Source of the DNA: Dyella sp. AtDHG13
GTDB lineage: Bacteria > Pseudomonadota > Gammaproteobacteria > Xanthomonadales > Rhodanobacteraceae
Direction of reading: 5' to 3'
Assembly (NCBI RefSeq): GCF_003201105.1
Contig: NZ_QICJ01000001.1
Coordinates: 558,001-622,000 of the forward strand
DNA: 64,000 nucleotides
The notes under the pieces were generated by a model. That model searched no databases. It saw nothing but the letters and a program-made list of their open reading frames with translations, and was not told the origin of the DNA. The position numbers were made by a program, and so were the translations under genes. Every line of letters starts with the position of its first letter. Position 1 is the stretch's first letter. Positions 46,200 through 54,280 of the stretch are shown in pieces.

Positions 46200-46841
46200 A
46201 TGAAGATCGCCCTGTTCGGTGCGACCGGCCACGTTGGCCACGCCATCCTCGACGAAGCCCTGGCACGCGGTGCCGACATCACCGCCATCGTGCGCGACCC
46301 GTCGCGACTGGTGAGCCCGGACCCGCGCGTGAAGGTGGTCACCGGCGACATCGCCAAGCCGGAAACGTGGACGGACGCCGTGCGCGGCGCGGAGGTGGTC
46401 ATCGTCAGCATCTCGGCGCGCCGCGACGGCTCGAACGATGCCATCCCGGCCCAGGCCGCCGCCGTGCTCGACAACCTGTCCAAGGCCGGCGTGAAGCGCC
46501 TGGTATGGGTGGGCGGCGCCGGCTCGCTGGAAACGGCGCCGGGCGTGCGCGTGGTGGACGATCCGAACTTCCCGGAAGCCTGGAAGGCCGAGGCGCTGGG
46601 CCAGGCCAAGGCGCTGGACGTGTTCCGTCAGCACAAGAGCGACGTGGAGTGGACCTACATCAGCCCGGCCGCACTACTTGAAGATGGCCCGCGCACCGGC
46701 AAGTACCGCGTCGGCGGCGACCAATTGCTGGTGGACGCGCACGGCAAGAGCCACATCAGCGTGGCCGACTACGCCGCGGCCCTGCTGGATCGCGTCGAGA
46801 AGAACGATGCGCGCAGGCAGCGCATTACGGTGGCGTACTGA
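46200..46841 (+). CDS. NAD(P)-binding oxidoreductase (NmrA/atypical SDR type)
   Basis: 213-aa Rossmann-fold protein with the dinucleotide motif ALFGATGHVGHAILDEAL at the N-terminus and VSISARRDGSNDAIPAQAAAVLDNL, LVWVGGAGSLE and YISPAALLEDGPRTGKYRVGGDQLL typical of the NAD(P)H-binding atypical SDR group. It lacks the classical YxxxK catalytic pair, so it could be a reductase or a redox sensor. ATG 46200 has GGAGAG eight bases upstream. It is divergent from a LysR regulator, a common arrangement for stress-induced reductases of this kind. Confidence 0.88.
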   Translation: MKIALFGATGHVGHAILDEALARGADITAIVRDPSRLVSPDPRVKVVTGDIAKPETWTDAVRGAEVVIVSISARRDGSNDAIPAQAAAVLDNLSKAGVKRLVWVGGAGSLETAPGVRVVDDPNFPEAWKAEALGQAKALDVFRQHKSDVEWTYISPAALLEDGPRTGKYRVGGDQLLVDAHGKSHISVADYAAALLDRVEKNDARRQRITVAY

Positions 46842-46881
46842 TTGATCGACTAGTGCGGATGGCGACGGGCTGTCCGCATTC

Positions 46882-46925
46882 TCCCTCACCGTCATTCCGG
46901 CGAAAGCCGGAATCACGGTGAGGGA
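46882..46925. repeat. Short REP-like hairpin related to the CATTCCGG element
   Basis: A near-perfect 20-bp stem with a GAAA tetraloop containing TCACCGTCATTCCGGC, the same core as the arms of the 1211 and 41691 elements. It lies between convergent genes (reductase and cytochrome c), where it could serve as a bidirectional transcript end. Confidence 0.75.
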
Positions 46926-46957
46926 ACGTTCAATCACGAGGGAGAGTGAACCATCCC

Positions 46958-47569
46958 TCAGTGTTCGTGCTCGTGATCATGCGCGCCAGCGTCAGCATCG
47001 GCATGGTCATGATCGGCATCCGAACCCTCGCCGTGATGATGCGCATGCCCGCCGTGACCATCATCCGCTGCCCTGCCCGCCATCGCTTCGAACGTCGCCT
47101 GATCCATCTTCGGCAACTGCCGCACGAAGGCCACCATGTCCCAGATGGCCGCGTCGTCATGGCTGCGTCCCCAGGCCGGCATGGCGGTGAGTTTCACGCC
47201 GTGCTTGATCACCCAGAACGCTTCGGCCGGATCATGCACGCCATGCGTCGACAGATCCGGCGGCTGCGGATAAAGGCCCTCGCGCAGCTCCGTGCCGTGC
47301 AGCCCCGGCGCAAGATGGCAGGATGTGCACATCTCCGCATAGTGCTCCGCGCCGCGGCGGATGCGCTGCGGGTCGTCCAGGTCAGGCACGGTGGTGCCAT
47401 CCGCATGGCGCTCGATGGAGCGCTCGCGCAGCACATCGATGACACGCTCGGTCAAGGCCCAGTGCGGGCGATCCGCGCCGATGTCATAACTTCCCGACAG
47501 CACAAACGCAGCCAGGGCCGCGCCCGCCAGCACGAGTACAAGCAAAACGATAGCTATGGTCTTCTTCAT
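46958..47569 (-). CDS. Membrane-anchored cytochrome c with His-rich C-terminus, copper operon
   Basis: 203-aa protein. An N-terminal hydrophobic anchor (MKKTIAIVLLVLVLAGAALAAFVL) precedes a class I cytochrome c domain with haem motif CTSCH and the distal-side methionine probably in KLTAMPAWG. The last 35 residues are extraordinarily His/Asp-rich (GHGGHAHHHGEGSDADHDH...), a likely metal-binding tail. The start at 47569 is 11 bases after the copB stop, so it belongs to the copper operon. Inference: it takes electrons in periplasmic copper oxidation by CopA, or binds copper itself. The reading frame is open further upstream but only as a shadow of copB. Confidence 0.9.
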   Translation of the reverse strand: MKKTIAIVLLVLVLAGAALAAFVLSGSYDIGADRPHWALTERVIDVLRERSIERHADGTTVPDLDDPQRIRRGAEHYAEMCTSCHLAPGLHGTELREGLYPQPPDLSTHGVHDPAEAFWVIKHGVKLTAMPAWGRSHDDAAIWDMVAFVRQLPKMDQATFEAMAGRAADDGHGGHAHHHGEGSDADHDHADADAGAHDHEHEH

Positions 47570-47580
47570 GGCATTCCCCT

Positions 47581-48534
47581 TCAGAGCCAGATTCGCACGC
47601 CGGCCACCCACGCCGTTTCGCGCGCGTGCACTTGCGGCACGCCGGGCATGCCGTTGAAACCGCCAAAGCGGCGCGTCCAGTCCACGCCGATGTAAGGCGC
47701 AAACTTGCGGCTGAACTCGTAGCGCAGGCGCATGCCCGCCTCCACGTTCGACAGGCCGGAGGAAATGCCGCGTCGTGGATCGTCCTTGCCGTAGAAGTTC
47801 AGCTCCACCTGCGGCGTCAGGATCAGGCGCTGCGTGAAACGCATGTCGTAGCTGGTCTCCAGCCGCAGCGCGGTGCGGCCTTCCTCGCCGGCATAGAGCG
47901 TCGCCTGCGTGTCGAACCAGTACGGCGCCAGCCCTTCCACGCCCATCGCCAGCCACTGGCGGTCGGGGCCTTGTCCGAAGTCGTGGCGCGCGCCGAGCTG
48001 CCAGTCCCAAAAGCTCGCGAAGGCATGACTCCACAACGCCTCCACGCGACCATCCTGCGTGCCGCCGCTGTCACGTTCGCCTTCGGTCTTCAGCCACAGG
48101 CGATCGATGGCGTTGCCGTACCAGCCTTCCGCTTCCCAACGAGTCGCATAGTCGCCGGAGGTACTGCGGCTGCGTTCCAGGCGATCGAGCGCGAACATGC
48201 CCAGCGGGGCGTTGTCGTCCATCTGCATCATCGCGTTCATCTGCGATGGCGTCATGGCGTGTGGCATGGATTGCGGCGGCGAAGGCGGCACGTGGTCATT
48301 GGGAGGCAGGGCCGGTGTCGTCGTCTTATCCATGTAATGCCCGCTCATGTCGTGGCCGGCGTGGTCCATGCCGGCGTGCTGTGCATCGTCCTTTGCGGGC
48401 ACGGCGTTGTGATGATCGTGCGCGGATGGCATCGCCATGCCGGGCATGTCCTGCATGTCCATGTTCTGCGCAAACGCAGCGAGCGGAAGCACGCCGAGGC
48501 AGGCGAATATCCAGAGCGAAAGCGAACGGCTCAT
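47581..48534 (-). CDS. copB: Copper resistance outer-membrane protein CopB
   Basis: 317-aa outer-membrane protein. Signal peptide MSRSLSLWIFACLGVLPLAAFAQ, then a Met/His-rich copper-binding segment (MDMQDMPGMAMPSAHDHH, HAGMDHAGHDMSGHYM) and a beta-barrel C-terminal domain with CopB-typical DRLWLKTEGE, SHAFASFWDWQLGARHDFG and GISSGLSNVEAGMRLRYEFSRKFAPYIGVDW. CopB helps keep copper out of the cytoplasm, working with CopA. The start overlaps the copA stop by four bases (48531-48534), so translation is coupled. Confidence 0.95.
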   Translation of the reverse strand: MSRSLSLWIFACLGVLPLAAFAQNMDMQDMPGMAMPSAHDHHNAVPAKDDAQHAGMDHAGHDMSGHYMDKTTTPALPPNDHVPPSPPQSMPHAMTPSQMNAMMQMDDNAPLGMFALDRLERSRSTSGDYATRWEAEGWYGNAIDRLWLKTEGERDSGGTQDGRVEALWSHAFASFWDWQLGARHDFGQGPDRQWLAMGVEGLAPYWFDTQATLYAGEEGRTALRLETSYDMRFTQRLILTPQVELNFYGKDDPRRGISSGLSNVEAGMRLRYEFSRKFAPYIGVDWTRRFGGFNGMPGVPQVHARETAWVAGVRIWL

Positions 48535-50261
48535 GCCACCACCACCTCGCGGAACATGCCCGCCTCCATGTGATAGAGCAGATGGCAGTGGTAGGCCCAG
48601 CGGCCCAGCGCGTCGGCGCTCACGCGATAGGCCAGCTGCTGCGCCGGCTGCACCATCACGGTGTGCTTGCGTGCCTGAAAGGAACCGTCCGGCGCTTCCA
48701 GTTCGCTCCACATGCCATGCAGGTGGATGGGATGCGTCATCATCGTTTCGTTCACCAGCACGATGCGCACGTGTTCGCCGTGGCGCAGGCGCAGCGGCTC
48801 GGCGCCCGAGTAGCGCTTGCCGTCGAACGACCAGAGGTAGCGCTCCATGTTGCCGGTGAGCCGCAAAGTGAGCTCACGATCCACGTTCGGCGAAATGGGG
48901 GCATCGACCGCATGCAGGTGGGCGTAGGTGAGCACGCGGCGGCCGTTGTCGCGCAGGCCCACGCCGGGATCGTCGAGGTTGGTGCGCGGCGTGGGCACGC
49001 GCATGTCCACCTCGGGACCGGTGCTCAAGGGCGCCGACATGTCGTGATGCGCCATCGGCATGGCCATGCCCGGCATCGCCATCGTGTCCATGCCGGCCAT
49101 GTCGTGGCCCATCGCGGCGTGGTCCATCGTGCCCATCATGTCGCCCATGCTGAGGATGGGGCGGCGATCCAGCACCGGCACATCCGCCACCATGCCGGCG
49201 CGTGGCGCCAGCGTGGCGCGTGCGTAGCCGGTGCGGTCCATGCTTTGCGCGAAGATGGTCCACGCGCGATCCGCCGACGGCTGCACGATCACGTCATAGG
49301 TTTCGGCCGTGCCGATGCGGAACTCGTCCACGGTCACCGGCTCGATGGCCTGGCCGTCCGCCGCAACCACGGTCATCCTGAGGCCGGGAATGCGCACGTC
49401 GAAGAAGGTCATCGACGAACCGTTGATGAAGCGCAGGCGGATCTTCTCGCCCGCATCGAACAGGCCCGTCCAGTTGCCGGCGGGCGTGCAGCCGTTCACC
49501 AGGTAGGTATAGGCCAGCGCGGAAACATCCGCCAGGTCGGTGGGATCCATGCGCATCTGGTTCCACATGCGCCGATCGGCCAGTGCCTTGGCAACGCCTT
49601 CGCTGCCGGCATCGCGCATGAAATCGCCGACGGTGCGCTTGCCGACGTTGTAGTAGCCGCTCTGCTTCTTCAGGTTGGCGTAGATGGTTTCCGGATCGAG
49701 ATCGGTCCAGTCGTTGAGCATCACCACATAGTCGCGATCCGCCGGATGGCGCTCGCCCTCGCGTGGCTCGATCACGATGGGACCGTACAGGCCGGTCTGT
49801 TCCTGGAAGCGCGAATGGCTGTGGTACCAGTAGGTGCCCGACTGGTTCACGGTGAAGCGGTAGGTGTACTCGCCGCCGGCCGGAATGCCGTCGAAACTCA
49901 GGCCCGGCACGCCATCCATGTCCGCCGGCAGCACAATGCCGTGCCAATGGATGGAACTGGCCACGGCGAGGCGATTGCGCACGCGCAAGGTCACCGTGTC
50001 GCCCTGTCGCCAGCGCAGCAGCGGCGCCGGCAGCTGGCCGTTCACCACCGTCGCGACACGCCGACGCCCGGTGAAATCGACGGGCAGCTCGCCAATCTCT
50101 AGATCGAAGTGCTGCCCACGCAGTTCGGCGCGCGGCGCAGCCGACTGCGCCAGCGCATTGCCGCGCCACAACCCCAAGCCCGCGGCCACGCCGCCCAGCA
50201 CCAGTCCCTGTACGAAACGCCGACGCGGCAGCTGAAAGCCGCGTGGTTCCTGCTTGTTCAT
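48531..50261 (-). CDS. copA: Copper resistance multicopper oxidase CopA
   Basis: 576-aa periplasmic multicopper oxidase. Twin-arginine signal (LPRRRFVQGLVLGG) so it is exported folded with copper. Copper ligand motifs are all present: HWHGIVLP, YWYHSHSRFQEQTGLYG, HPIHLHGMW and HCHLLYHMEAGM. A long Met/His-rich loop (MGDMMGTMDHAAMGHDMAGMDTMAM, mid-protein) binds extra copper or supports Cu(I) oxidation. It is not the cytoplasmic P-type ATPase that shares the name. Second gene of the copL-copA-copB-cytochrome operon. Confidence 0.96.
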   Translation of the reverse strand: MNKQEPRGFQLPRRRFVQGLVLGGVAAGLGLWRGNALAQSAAPRAELRGQHFDLEIGELPVDFTGRRRVATVVNGQLPAPLLRWRQGDTVTLRVRNRLAVASSIHWHGIVLPADMDGVPGLSFDGIPAGGEYTYRFTVNQSGTYWYHSHSRFQEQTGLYGPIVIEPREGERHPADRDYVVMLNDWTDLDPETIYANLKKQSGYYNVGKRTVGDFMRDAGSEGVAKALADRRMWNQMRMDPTDLADVSALAYTYLVNGCTPAGNWTGLFDAGEKIRLRFINGSSMTFFDVRIPGLRMTVVAADGQAIEPVTVDEFRIGTAETYDVIVQPSADRAWTIFAQSMDRTGYARATLAPRAGMVADVPVLDRRPILSMGDMMGTMDHAAMGHDMAGMDTMAMPGMAMPMAHHDMSAPLSTGPEVDMRVPTPRTNLDDPGVGLRDNGRRVLTYAHLHAVDAPISPNVDRELTLRLTGNMERYLWSFDGKRYSGAEPLRLRHGEHVRIVLVNETMMTHPIHLHGMWSELEAPDGSFQARKHTVMVQPAQQLAYRVSADALGRWAYHCHLLYHMEAGMFREVVVA

Positions 50262-50344
50262 TGCCTTGACTCCGCTACGCGCGCCCGCGACGCAGGCGCA
50301 TCGAATCAGCCGGCGCGTGCCGGCCTGTTGCCATCAACGGAGAG

Positions 50345-50701
50345 TCAGGCGACCGGAGGCCGCAAAGGCGGTTCGTAGGCAGGCTGCGGCGCGTTTTCCC
50401 GGCGCGCCTGCACCTGCGCGCCATCGGCTTGCACGTGCAACACATGCGGCACCATCGACGCAGGCACGCTGGCCGGCGCATGGGCACAGCAGCTGTCCGC
50501 GCTGAGCGGCGAGCCATGCGTCGCGCCGTGATCCGGCACGGCATGCTGCATGGCCATCATGCCCATCGCATCCGCGGGAGGGCAGCATTCGTCATGCCGC
50601 GGCATCGACCACGCCACGCTGGACAGCGCCATCCACGCGCACAGCGCCAGCACCATGAAGGTGCGGCAGCGGCGCAGGCGGTGGAACAGGCGGTGGGTCA
50701 T
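50345..50701 (-). CDS. copL: CopL-like metal-binding regulatory protein
   Basis: 118-aa protein directly upstream of copA, in the position of copL in Xanthomonas, which is needed for copper-induced expression of copAB. After a basic N-terminus and hydrophobic segment (MVLALCAWMALSSVAWS) it carries Cys/Met/His metal-binding motifs (MPRHDECCPPADAMGMMAMQHAV, DSCCAHAP) and a Pro-rich tail. The assignment rests on position and composition, since CopL proteins vary in sequence. ATG 50701 has no ribosome site and lies only a few bases from a predicted transcription start; ATG 50656 is an alternative. Confidence 0.7.
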   Translation of the reverse strand: MTHRLFHRLRRCRTFMVLALCAWMALSSVAWSMPRHDECCPPADAMGMMAMQHAVPDHGATHGSPLSADSCCAHAPASVPASMVPHVLHVQADGAQVQARRENAPQPAYEPPLRPPVA

Positions 50702-50709
50702 GGGGCCGG

Positions 50710-50738
50710 AGCATAGTCGCGCGATGCACGGGGCTCAA
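50710..50738 (-). promoter_or_regulatory. Sigma-70-type promoter of the copper operon
   Basis: On the minus strand TTGAGC-17 bp-TATGCT, a good -35/-10 pair with ideal spacing. The -10 ends nine bases before ATG 50701, implying an almost leaderless copL transcript. No copper operator is recognised nearby. Confidence 0.55.
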
Positions 50739-50811
50739 CTCTGGACGAGGCTCCATGCGGCCTGGGAAACGGTGCGCGGCGTTGCAGTGGTCGGACGAAC
50801 GCGGCGCGCGC

Positions 50812-50838
50812 AAAAAAAGGGCCCGCAAACGCGGGCCC
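50812..50838 (-). terminator. Rho-independent terminator of the DUF3761 gene
   Basis: A perfect 8-bp stem GGGCCCGC with a 4-base loop (GTTT on the transcript), followed on the minus strand by a run of Ts, 22 bases after the stop codon. Textbook intrinsic terminator. Confidence 0.9.
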
Positions 50839-50860
50839 TTCTCGACGCTTCATCGCAGGC

Positions 50861-51364
50861 TTACTGCGTACAGGCCTTGCCGTGATCGGCGTGATAGCCC
50901 TTGGCCTTGGCGTCGGCTTCGCTCATGTACGAGCCCGCCTTGGTCTTGCCGTACCACTTGTCGCCCTGGCAGTGATAGACCTTGCTGCTGTCGTTCACCC
51001 ACACCATGCCCGGACCGCCACCCGGCGCGGCATTGGCCGGCGGCTGCGGACCCTTGCTGCTCGCCGCGCTCTTGCTGGCCGGTGCCGGTGCCGGAGCGGC
51101 GGCCGGTGCGGCCGCAGGTGCCGCAGCGGGAGCTGCCGGGGCTGCTGCAGCGGGTGCCGCTGCCGCGGCGGTGCTCGGCGCGGAGTACCACTCCTTGACG
51201 CCCTGATGGCCCGAGCAGGCGCCCTTCTTGGTGGCGTGGTTGGTGTAGCTGCCGTCCTTGCACTGCCCGGTCGATCCGGCGGGCGCCGCGGACTGCTGCG
51301 CATAGACGGCCGGTCCGGCCAGAAGACCCGCGAGCAAGACTGCCATCAGACCATATGACTTCAT
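50861..51364 (-). CDS. Secreted DUF3761 protein with Ala/Pro linker
   Basis: 167-aa exported protein: signal peptide (MKSYGLMAVLLAGLLAGPAVYAQ), a DUF3761 module (GQCKDGSYTNHATKKGACSGHQGVKEWY), a roughly 50-residue Ala/Pro linker, and a second Cys-containing module (MVWVNDSSKVYHCQGDKWYGKTKAGSYMSEADAKAKGYHADHGKAC). The C-terminal module resembles the small YHC...GKT...Y(M)SE...A domain found after thermonuclease-like proteins. Two cysteines in each module could form disulfides. Function unknown. It is adjacent to the copper operon but has its own terminator, so it is a separate unit. Confidence 0.85.
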   Translation of the reverse strand: MKSYGLMAVLLAGLLAGPAVYAQQSAAPAGSTGQCKDGSYTNHATKKGACSGHQGVKEWYSAPSTAAAAAPAAAAPAAPAAAPAAAPAAAPAPAPASKSAASSKGPQPPANAAPGGGPGMVWVNDSSKVYHCQGDKWYGKTKAGSYMSEADAKAKGYHADHGKACTQ

Positions 51365-51445
51365 CTTCGATCCTCCCTAACGAATTCGCCTGCCCCATGG
51401 GAAACCTATCCCGCGCGGCGGAACGTGTCCCCCTGCCTCGTCAGC

Positions 51446-51472
51446 CGCAACCACGGCATCGCCGTGGCTGCG
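51446..51472. other. Hairpin in the DUF3761 upstream region
   Basis: A 12-bp stem with one mismatch (CGCA-A-CCACGGC, loop ATC) about 85 bases upstream of the DUF3761 start. It may be a 5' leader structure or the end of the RcnB-like transcript. Confidence 0.4.
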
Positions 51473-51626
51473 TGACGTCCTTACAAGCGCGCAAGCGCCC
51501 GTGTGAACACTATGCGCCAGACGCGTGACGCTTCATCACGCTGCCGCAACCGGCGTTCATCTGGCGTGATGCCATTTCGCAAATTCATGCGGAACCGGCC
51601 GCGCGGCGCGCACGGCCATTGGCTTT

Positions 51627-52028
51627 TTAGTGATTGATCACCAGGTCGGCGATCACGCCCGTGGCGACGGCGACCAGCAGGAAATCGCCGGTATCGCTGC
51701 GGATCCACACGTGATCCGGCGGCGGCGGCGCAAGGTGATAGGCGTGGTAGTCCACGTAGTAGCGGCGGTCGTGGTAGTACTCCTCCGGCACGCGTCCGCC
51801 GCGGTGGTACCAGCCCTCGTGGTTGCCGCGATCGTGCACGATCACATAGTCGTGGTGATCGCGATCGGGCCCGTGATCCCGGTCATGGTCGTGGTCGCGG
51901 TCATGCCCATGATCGTGGTGATCCTGGTCGTGCTGATCGTGATGGTCGTCGTACTGAAAAGGTGCGGCCGACACGCTGGTGGAAACCATCACGGCGCCTA
52001 GCATCAGTGCGAACAATGTCTTCTTCAT
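51627..52028 (-). CDS. RcnB-like periplasmic protein, His/Asp-rich
   Basis: 133-aa exported protein. The signal peptide (MKKTLFALMLGAVMVSTSVSAA) is followed by a long His/Asp-rich run (HHDQHDQDHHDHGHDRDHDH...) and the RcnB C-terminal domain (YYHDRRYYVDYHAYHLAPPPPDHVWIRSDTGDFLLVAVATGVIADLVINH). RcnB in E. coli is a periplasmic protein affecting Ni/Co accumulation; here the expanded His/Asp stretch could bind metals directly. ATG 52028 begins the signal peptide. Stand-alone gene near the copper operon. Confidence 0.87.
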   Translation of the reverse strand: MKKTLFALMLGAVMVSTSVSAAPFQYDDHHDQHDQDHHDHGHDRDHDHDRDHGPDRDHHDYVIVHDRGNHEGWYHRGGRVPEEYYHDRRYYVDYHAYHLAPPPPDHVWIRSDTGDFLLVAVATGVIADLVINH

Positions 52029-52280
52029 GGGACTCTCCAGGTAACGCCGCGGGCTCGGGCGCGCCCCTCGGCGCACTTCTCCACGGCGGCGCCATGATGT
52101 GATTCGCAACGATGCACGATGGGTGAATCCGCTCGCAAAAACGATGCAGCCACGCAACGCAAGTTCATGCGTTGAGGCGTCGTTTGGGTTGCCTGTCGCA
52201 CGCCTGTGGCACGCGAAGAAGAAAAGCCATCCATGGCCCCCTGCTCCATATGCGTGACGGCTGCCGCCGAATCGCCTTGC

Positions 52281-53789
52281 TCAATGCACGCGGGCGCCCA
52301 GGCGCTCCTTCAGTGGCGCCGCATCGAGCAGCAGCAACGTGCGCTGGTCGGGCAGCTCGACCACTTCTCGCATGTCATTGCGCAGCGTCGGGTCGATCTG
52401 GTTGCGCAGCACGCCGGGTACGCCAAGCTTGTCCGCGGCGTCGATGGTCACGATGTTCTCGATGGCGTCCACGACCAGGCCGAACTTGTCCTCGCCGTTC
52501 TCCACCACCAGCACCTTGGCCGCCTGCATGTCCGCATAGCTCTTCATGCCGTAGAGCGCGCGCATGTCGATGATGGTGACCAGCTTGCGGCGAAGGTTGA
52601 GGATGCCGCGCACGTAATCCGGCGCGCCTGGCGGCTGCATCATCTCGGCCGGGAAGTCGATCACTTCGCGCAACTGGTCGATGCGCATGCCCATCAGCTG
52701 GTCCAGGCGGAACGTCACATAGGTTTCGCGCACGGCGCCGCGGCGCTTGCCCTGGTCGCGCTCCGAGGCCGACTCCAGCGCGTACAGCGCACGATGGCCT
52801 TGGGTGATGTCGGCCACGGTGGCATCGCTCAGCAAGGCCGCCTCGTCGATCAGCAGGATGTCGGGCGCATCAGGCCGGCTGATGCATCCGGTGAACAGCT
52901 GCGGCTGCTCCGCATGGAAGGACGGCACCGCGAGCAGTTCCTCGTCGCGGTAGCCGACGATGCTTTCGACGTCGTCCACCAGCAGGCCGAAGTCCATGTC
53001 CTTCTGGCGGAGCACCACAATGCGTCGCGGATCGTCGAAGTCGCCCGGCGCCACCGCGCTGGCCGCGGCGGCCGGCAGTCCGAGGAAGCGCGCGAAGTCG
53101 ACCACCGGCACGGTGTTGCCACGCAGGTTGAGCATGCCCAGGCACAGCTCGCTGGCGAGCACGGAGGTGAGCAGTTCTGGCACGCGGATGATCTCGTGGA
53201 TGGCGCCCATCGGCAGCGCCAGTCGCGCATCGAGCACGCGGAAGGACACGCCCTGCCGACGCTGTCCCTGCGCCGCGCGCTGGCGCATGGGTTCGGAAGC
53301 AGGCGCATCGCCGCGCGGCATCGGCATGTCCGGCAGCCGTTGCAGCGCATCCATGCTGAGGATCTGCAGGATGCGCTGGCCGCCGTCCAGCTTGAGCGCG
53401 CCGCCGATCATCGACGGTGCGCCTTCGCCCTCGCCGAACATCACCCTCTGCTCGCCGGGCACGCGCAGGATCTCGCCGGTGGTATCGAACAGCAGCCCCA
53501 GGCGCCCCTGGCGACATTCCACGATAGCGATCTTGGCGCCGGCGCGCGTGCCCCGCTCGGGCAGGCCCAACAGTTGACCTAGATGGATGATGGGAATCAG
53601 CCGGCCGCGAAGATTGAACAGGCCGAGCAGGTAGGTCGGCGCCAGCGGCACCTGCGTGACCACCGAAGGGTAGTTCACCACCTCCTGCACGGCCGCCACC
53701 GGAAGTACCAGTTCGGTGTCGCCCAGGTGGAAGGATCCGAACATCTCGGCGGCATCACGCCGGGCGGACGAAGCGATCGATGGTTCCAT
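52281..53789 (-). CDS. Triple-CheW-domain chemotaxis coupling protein
   Basis: 502-aa cytoplasmic protein made of three consecutive CheW-like domains. Each has the PxxxLxGLxNLRGxxxPVxxL-type core: TYLLGLFNLRGRLIPIIHL near residue 50, CLGMLNLRGNTVPVVDF near 230, and YVRGILNLRRKLVTIIDM near 410. CheW links receptors to the kinase CheA; multi-CheW proteins may act as scaffolds or array modifiers. No receiver domain follows, so it is not CheV. ATG 53789 fits the GGAG spacing better than ATG 53795. Last gene of the receptor-cheR-cheD cluster, 14 bases after cheD. Confidence 0.9.
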   Translation of the reverse strand: MEPSIASSARRDAAEMFGSFHLGDTELVLPVAAVQEVVNYPSVVTQVPLAPTYLLGLFNLRGRLIPIIHLGQLLGLPERGTRAGAKIAIVECRQGRLGLLFDTTGEILRVPGEQRVMFGEGEGAPSMIGGALKLDGGQRILQILSMDALQRLPDMPMPRGDAPASEPMRQRAAQGQRRQGVSFRVLDARLALPMGAIHEIIRVPELLTSVLASELCLGMLNLRGNTVPVVDFARFLGLPAAAASAVAPGDFDDPRRIVVLRQKDMDFGLLVDDVESIVGYRDEELLAVPSFHAEQPQLFTGCISRPDAPDILLIDEAALLSDATVADITQGHRALYALESASERDQGKRRGAVRETYVTFRLDQLMGMRIDQLREVIDFPAEMMQPPGAPDYVRGILNLRRKLVTIIDMRALYGMKSYADMQAAKVLVVENGEDKFGLVVDAIENIVTIDAADKLGVPGVLRNQIDPTLRNDMREVVELPDQRTLLLLDAAPLKERLGARVH

Positions 53790-53803
53790 GCGCATGCTCC
53801 GAT

Positions 53804-54280
53804 TCACGTCGTGCGGCCAATCGTCTTGACCGCGAACTGGTGTTGCGCGCAATCGATCACGAGCTGGCGACCGCTGTCGCCGCCCACGTCGACATGCACG
53901 ACCCTTATCCTGGTTTCGGCGAGCAGGCGCTGCGCCATGCGCGCGTTCTGCTCGCCGATCAGGCCGTGCCGCGGCATGCTCGCGTGCTGCACCATGCATG
54001 CGCCGCCGGCCACCACGGCTTCCACTTCCTCGTGCTGCCGGCGCTCCAGCTCCATCATCGCCAGCAGTGAAGGCATGGCGCCGGTCACGTACTTGGCACC
54101 CTGCTCCGGCGGCCCGTGCGGCGACTCCGGCAGCAGGCAATGCGCCATGCCGTACACGCCGCGGCGGCGCCACAGCAAGCCGATGCCCACGCAGGAGCCG
54201 AGGATGGCGCGCAGCACGTCGTTGCCGCGGCCGATCCGCACCTCGCACATGCGCACCTGGATGTCCTGCCCATCAGGCAT
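53804..54280 (-). CDS. cheD: Chemoreceptor glutamine deamidase CheD
   Basis: 158-aa enzyme that deamidates specific glutamines of chemoreceptors, tuning their signalling. The catalytic cysteine is in LGSCVGIGLL and the histidine in GMAHCLLPES; IGEQNARMAQRLLAE and the C-terminal VVHVDVGGDSGRQLVIDC region match the family. ATG 54280 with GGAGAG upstream is preferred over an in-frame GTG at 54286. It overlaps the end of cheR by eight bases. Confidence 0.93.
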   Translation of the reverse strand: MPDGQDIQVRMCEVRIGRGNDVLRAILGSCVGIGLLWRRRGVYGMAHCLLPESPHGPPEQGAKYVTGAMPSLLAMMELERRQHEEVEAVVAGGACMVQHASMPRHGLIGEQNARMAQRLLAETRIRVVHVDVGGDSGRQLVIDCAQHQFAVKTIGRTT

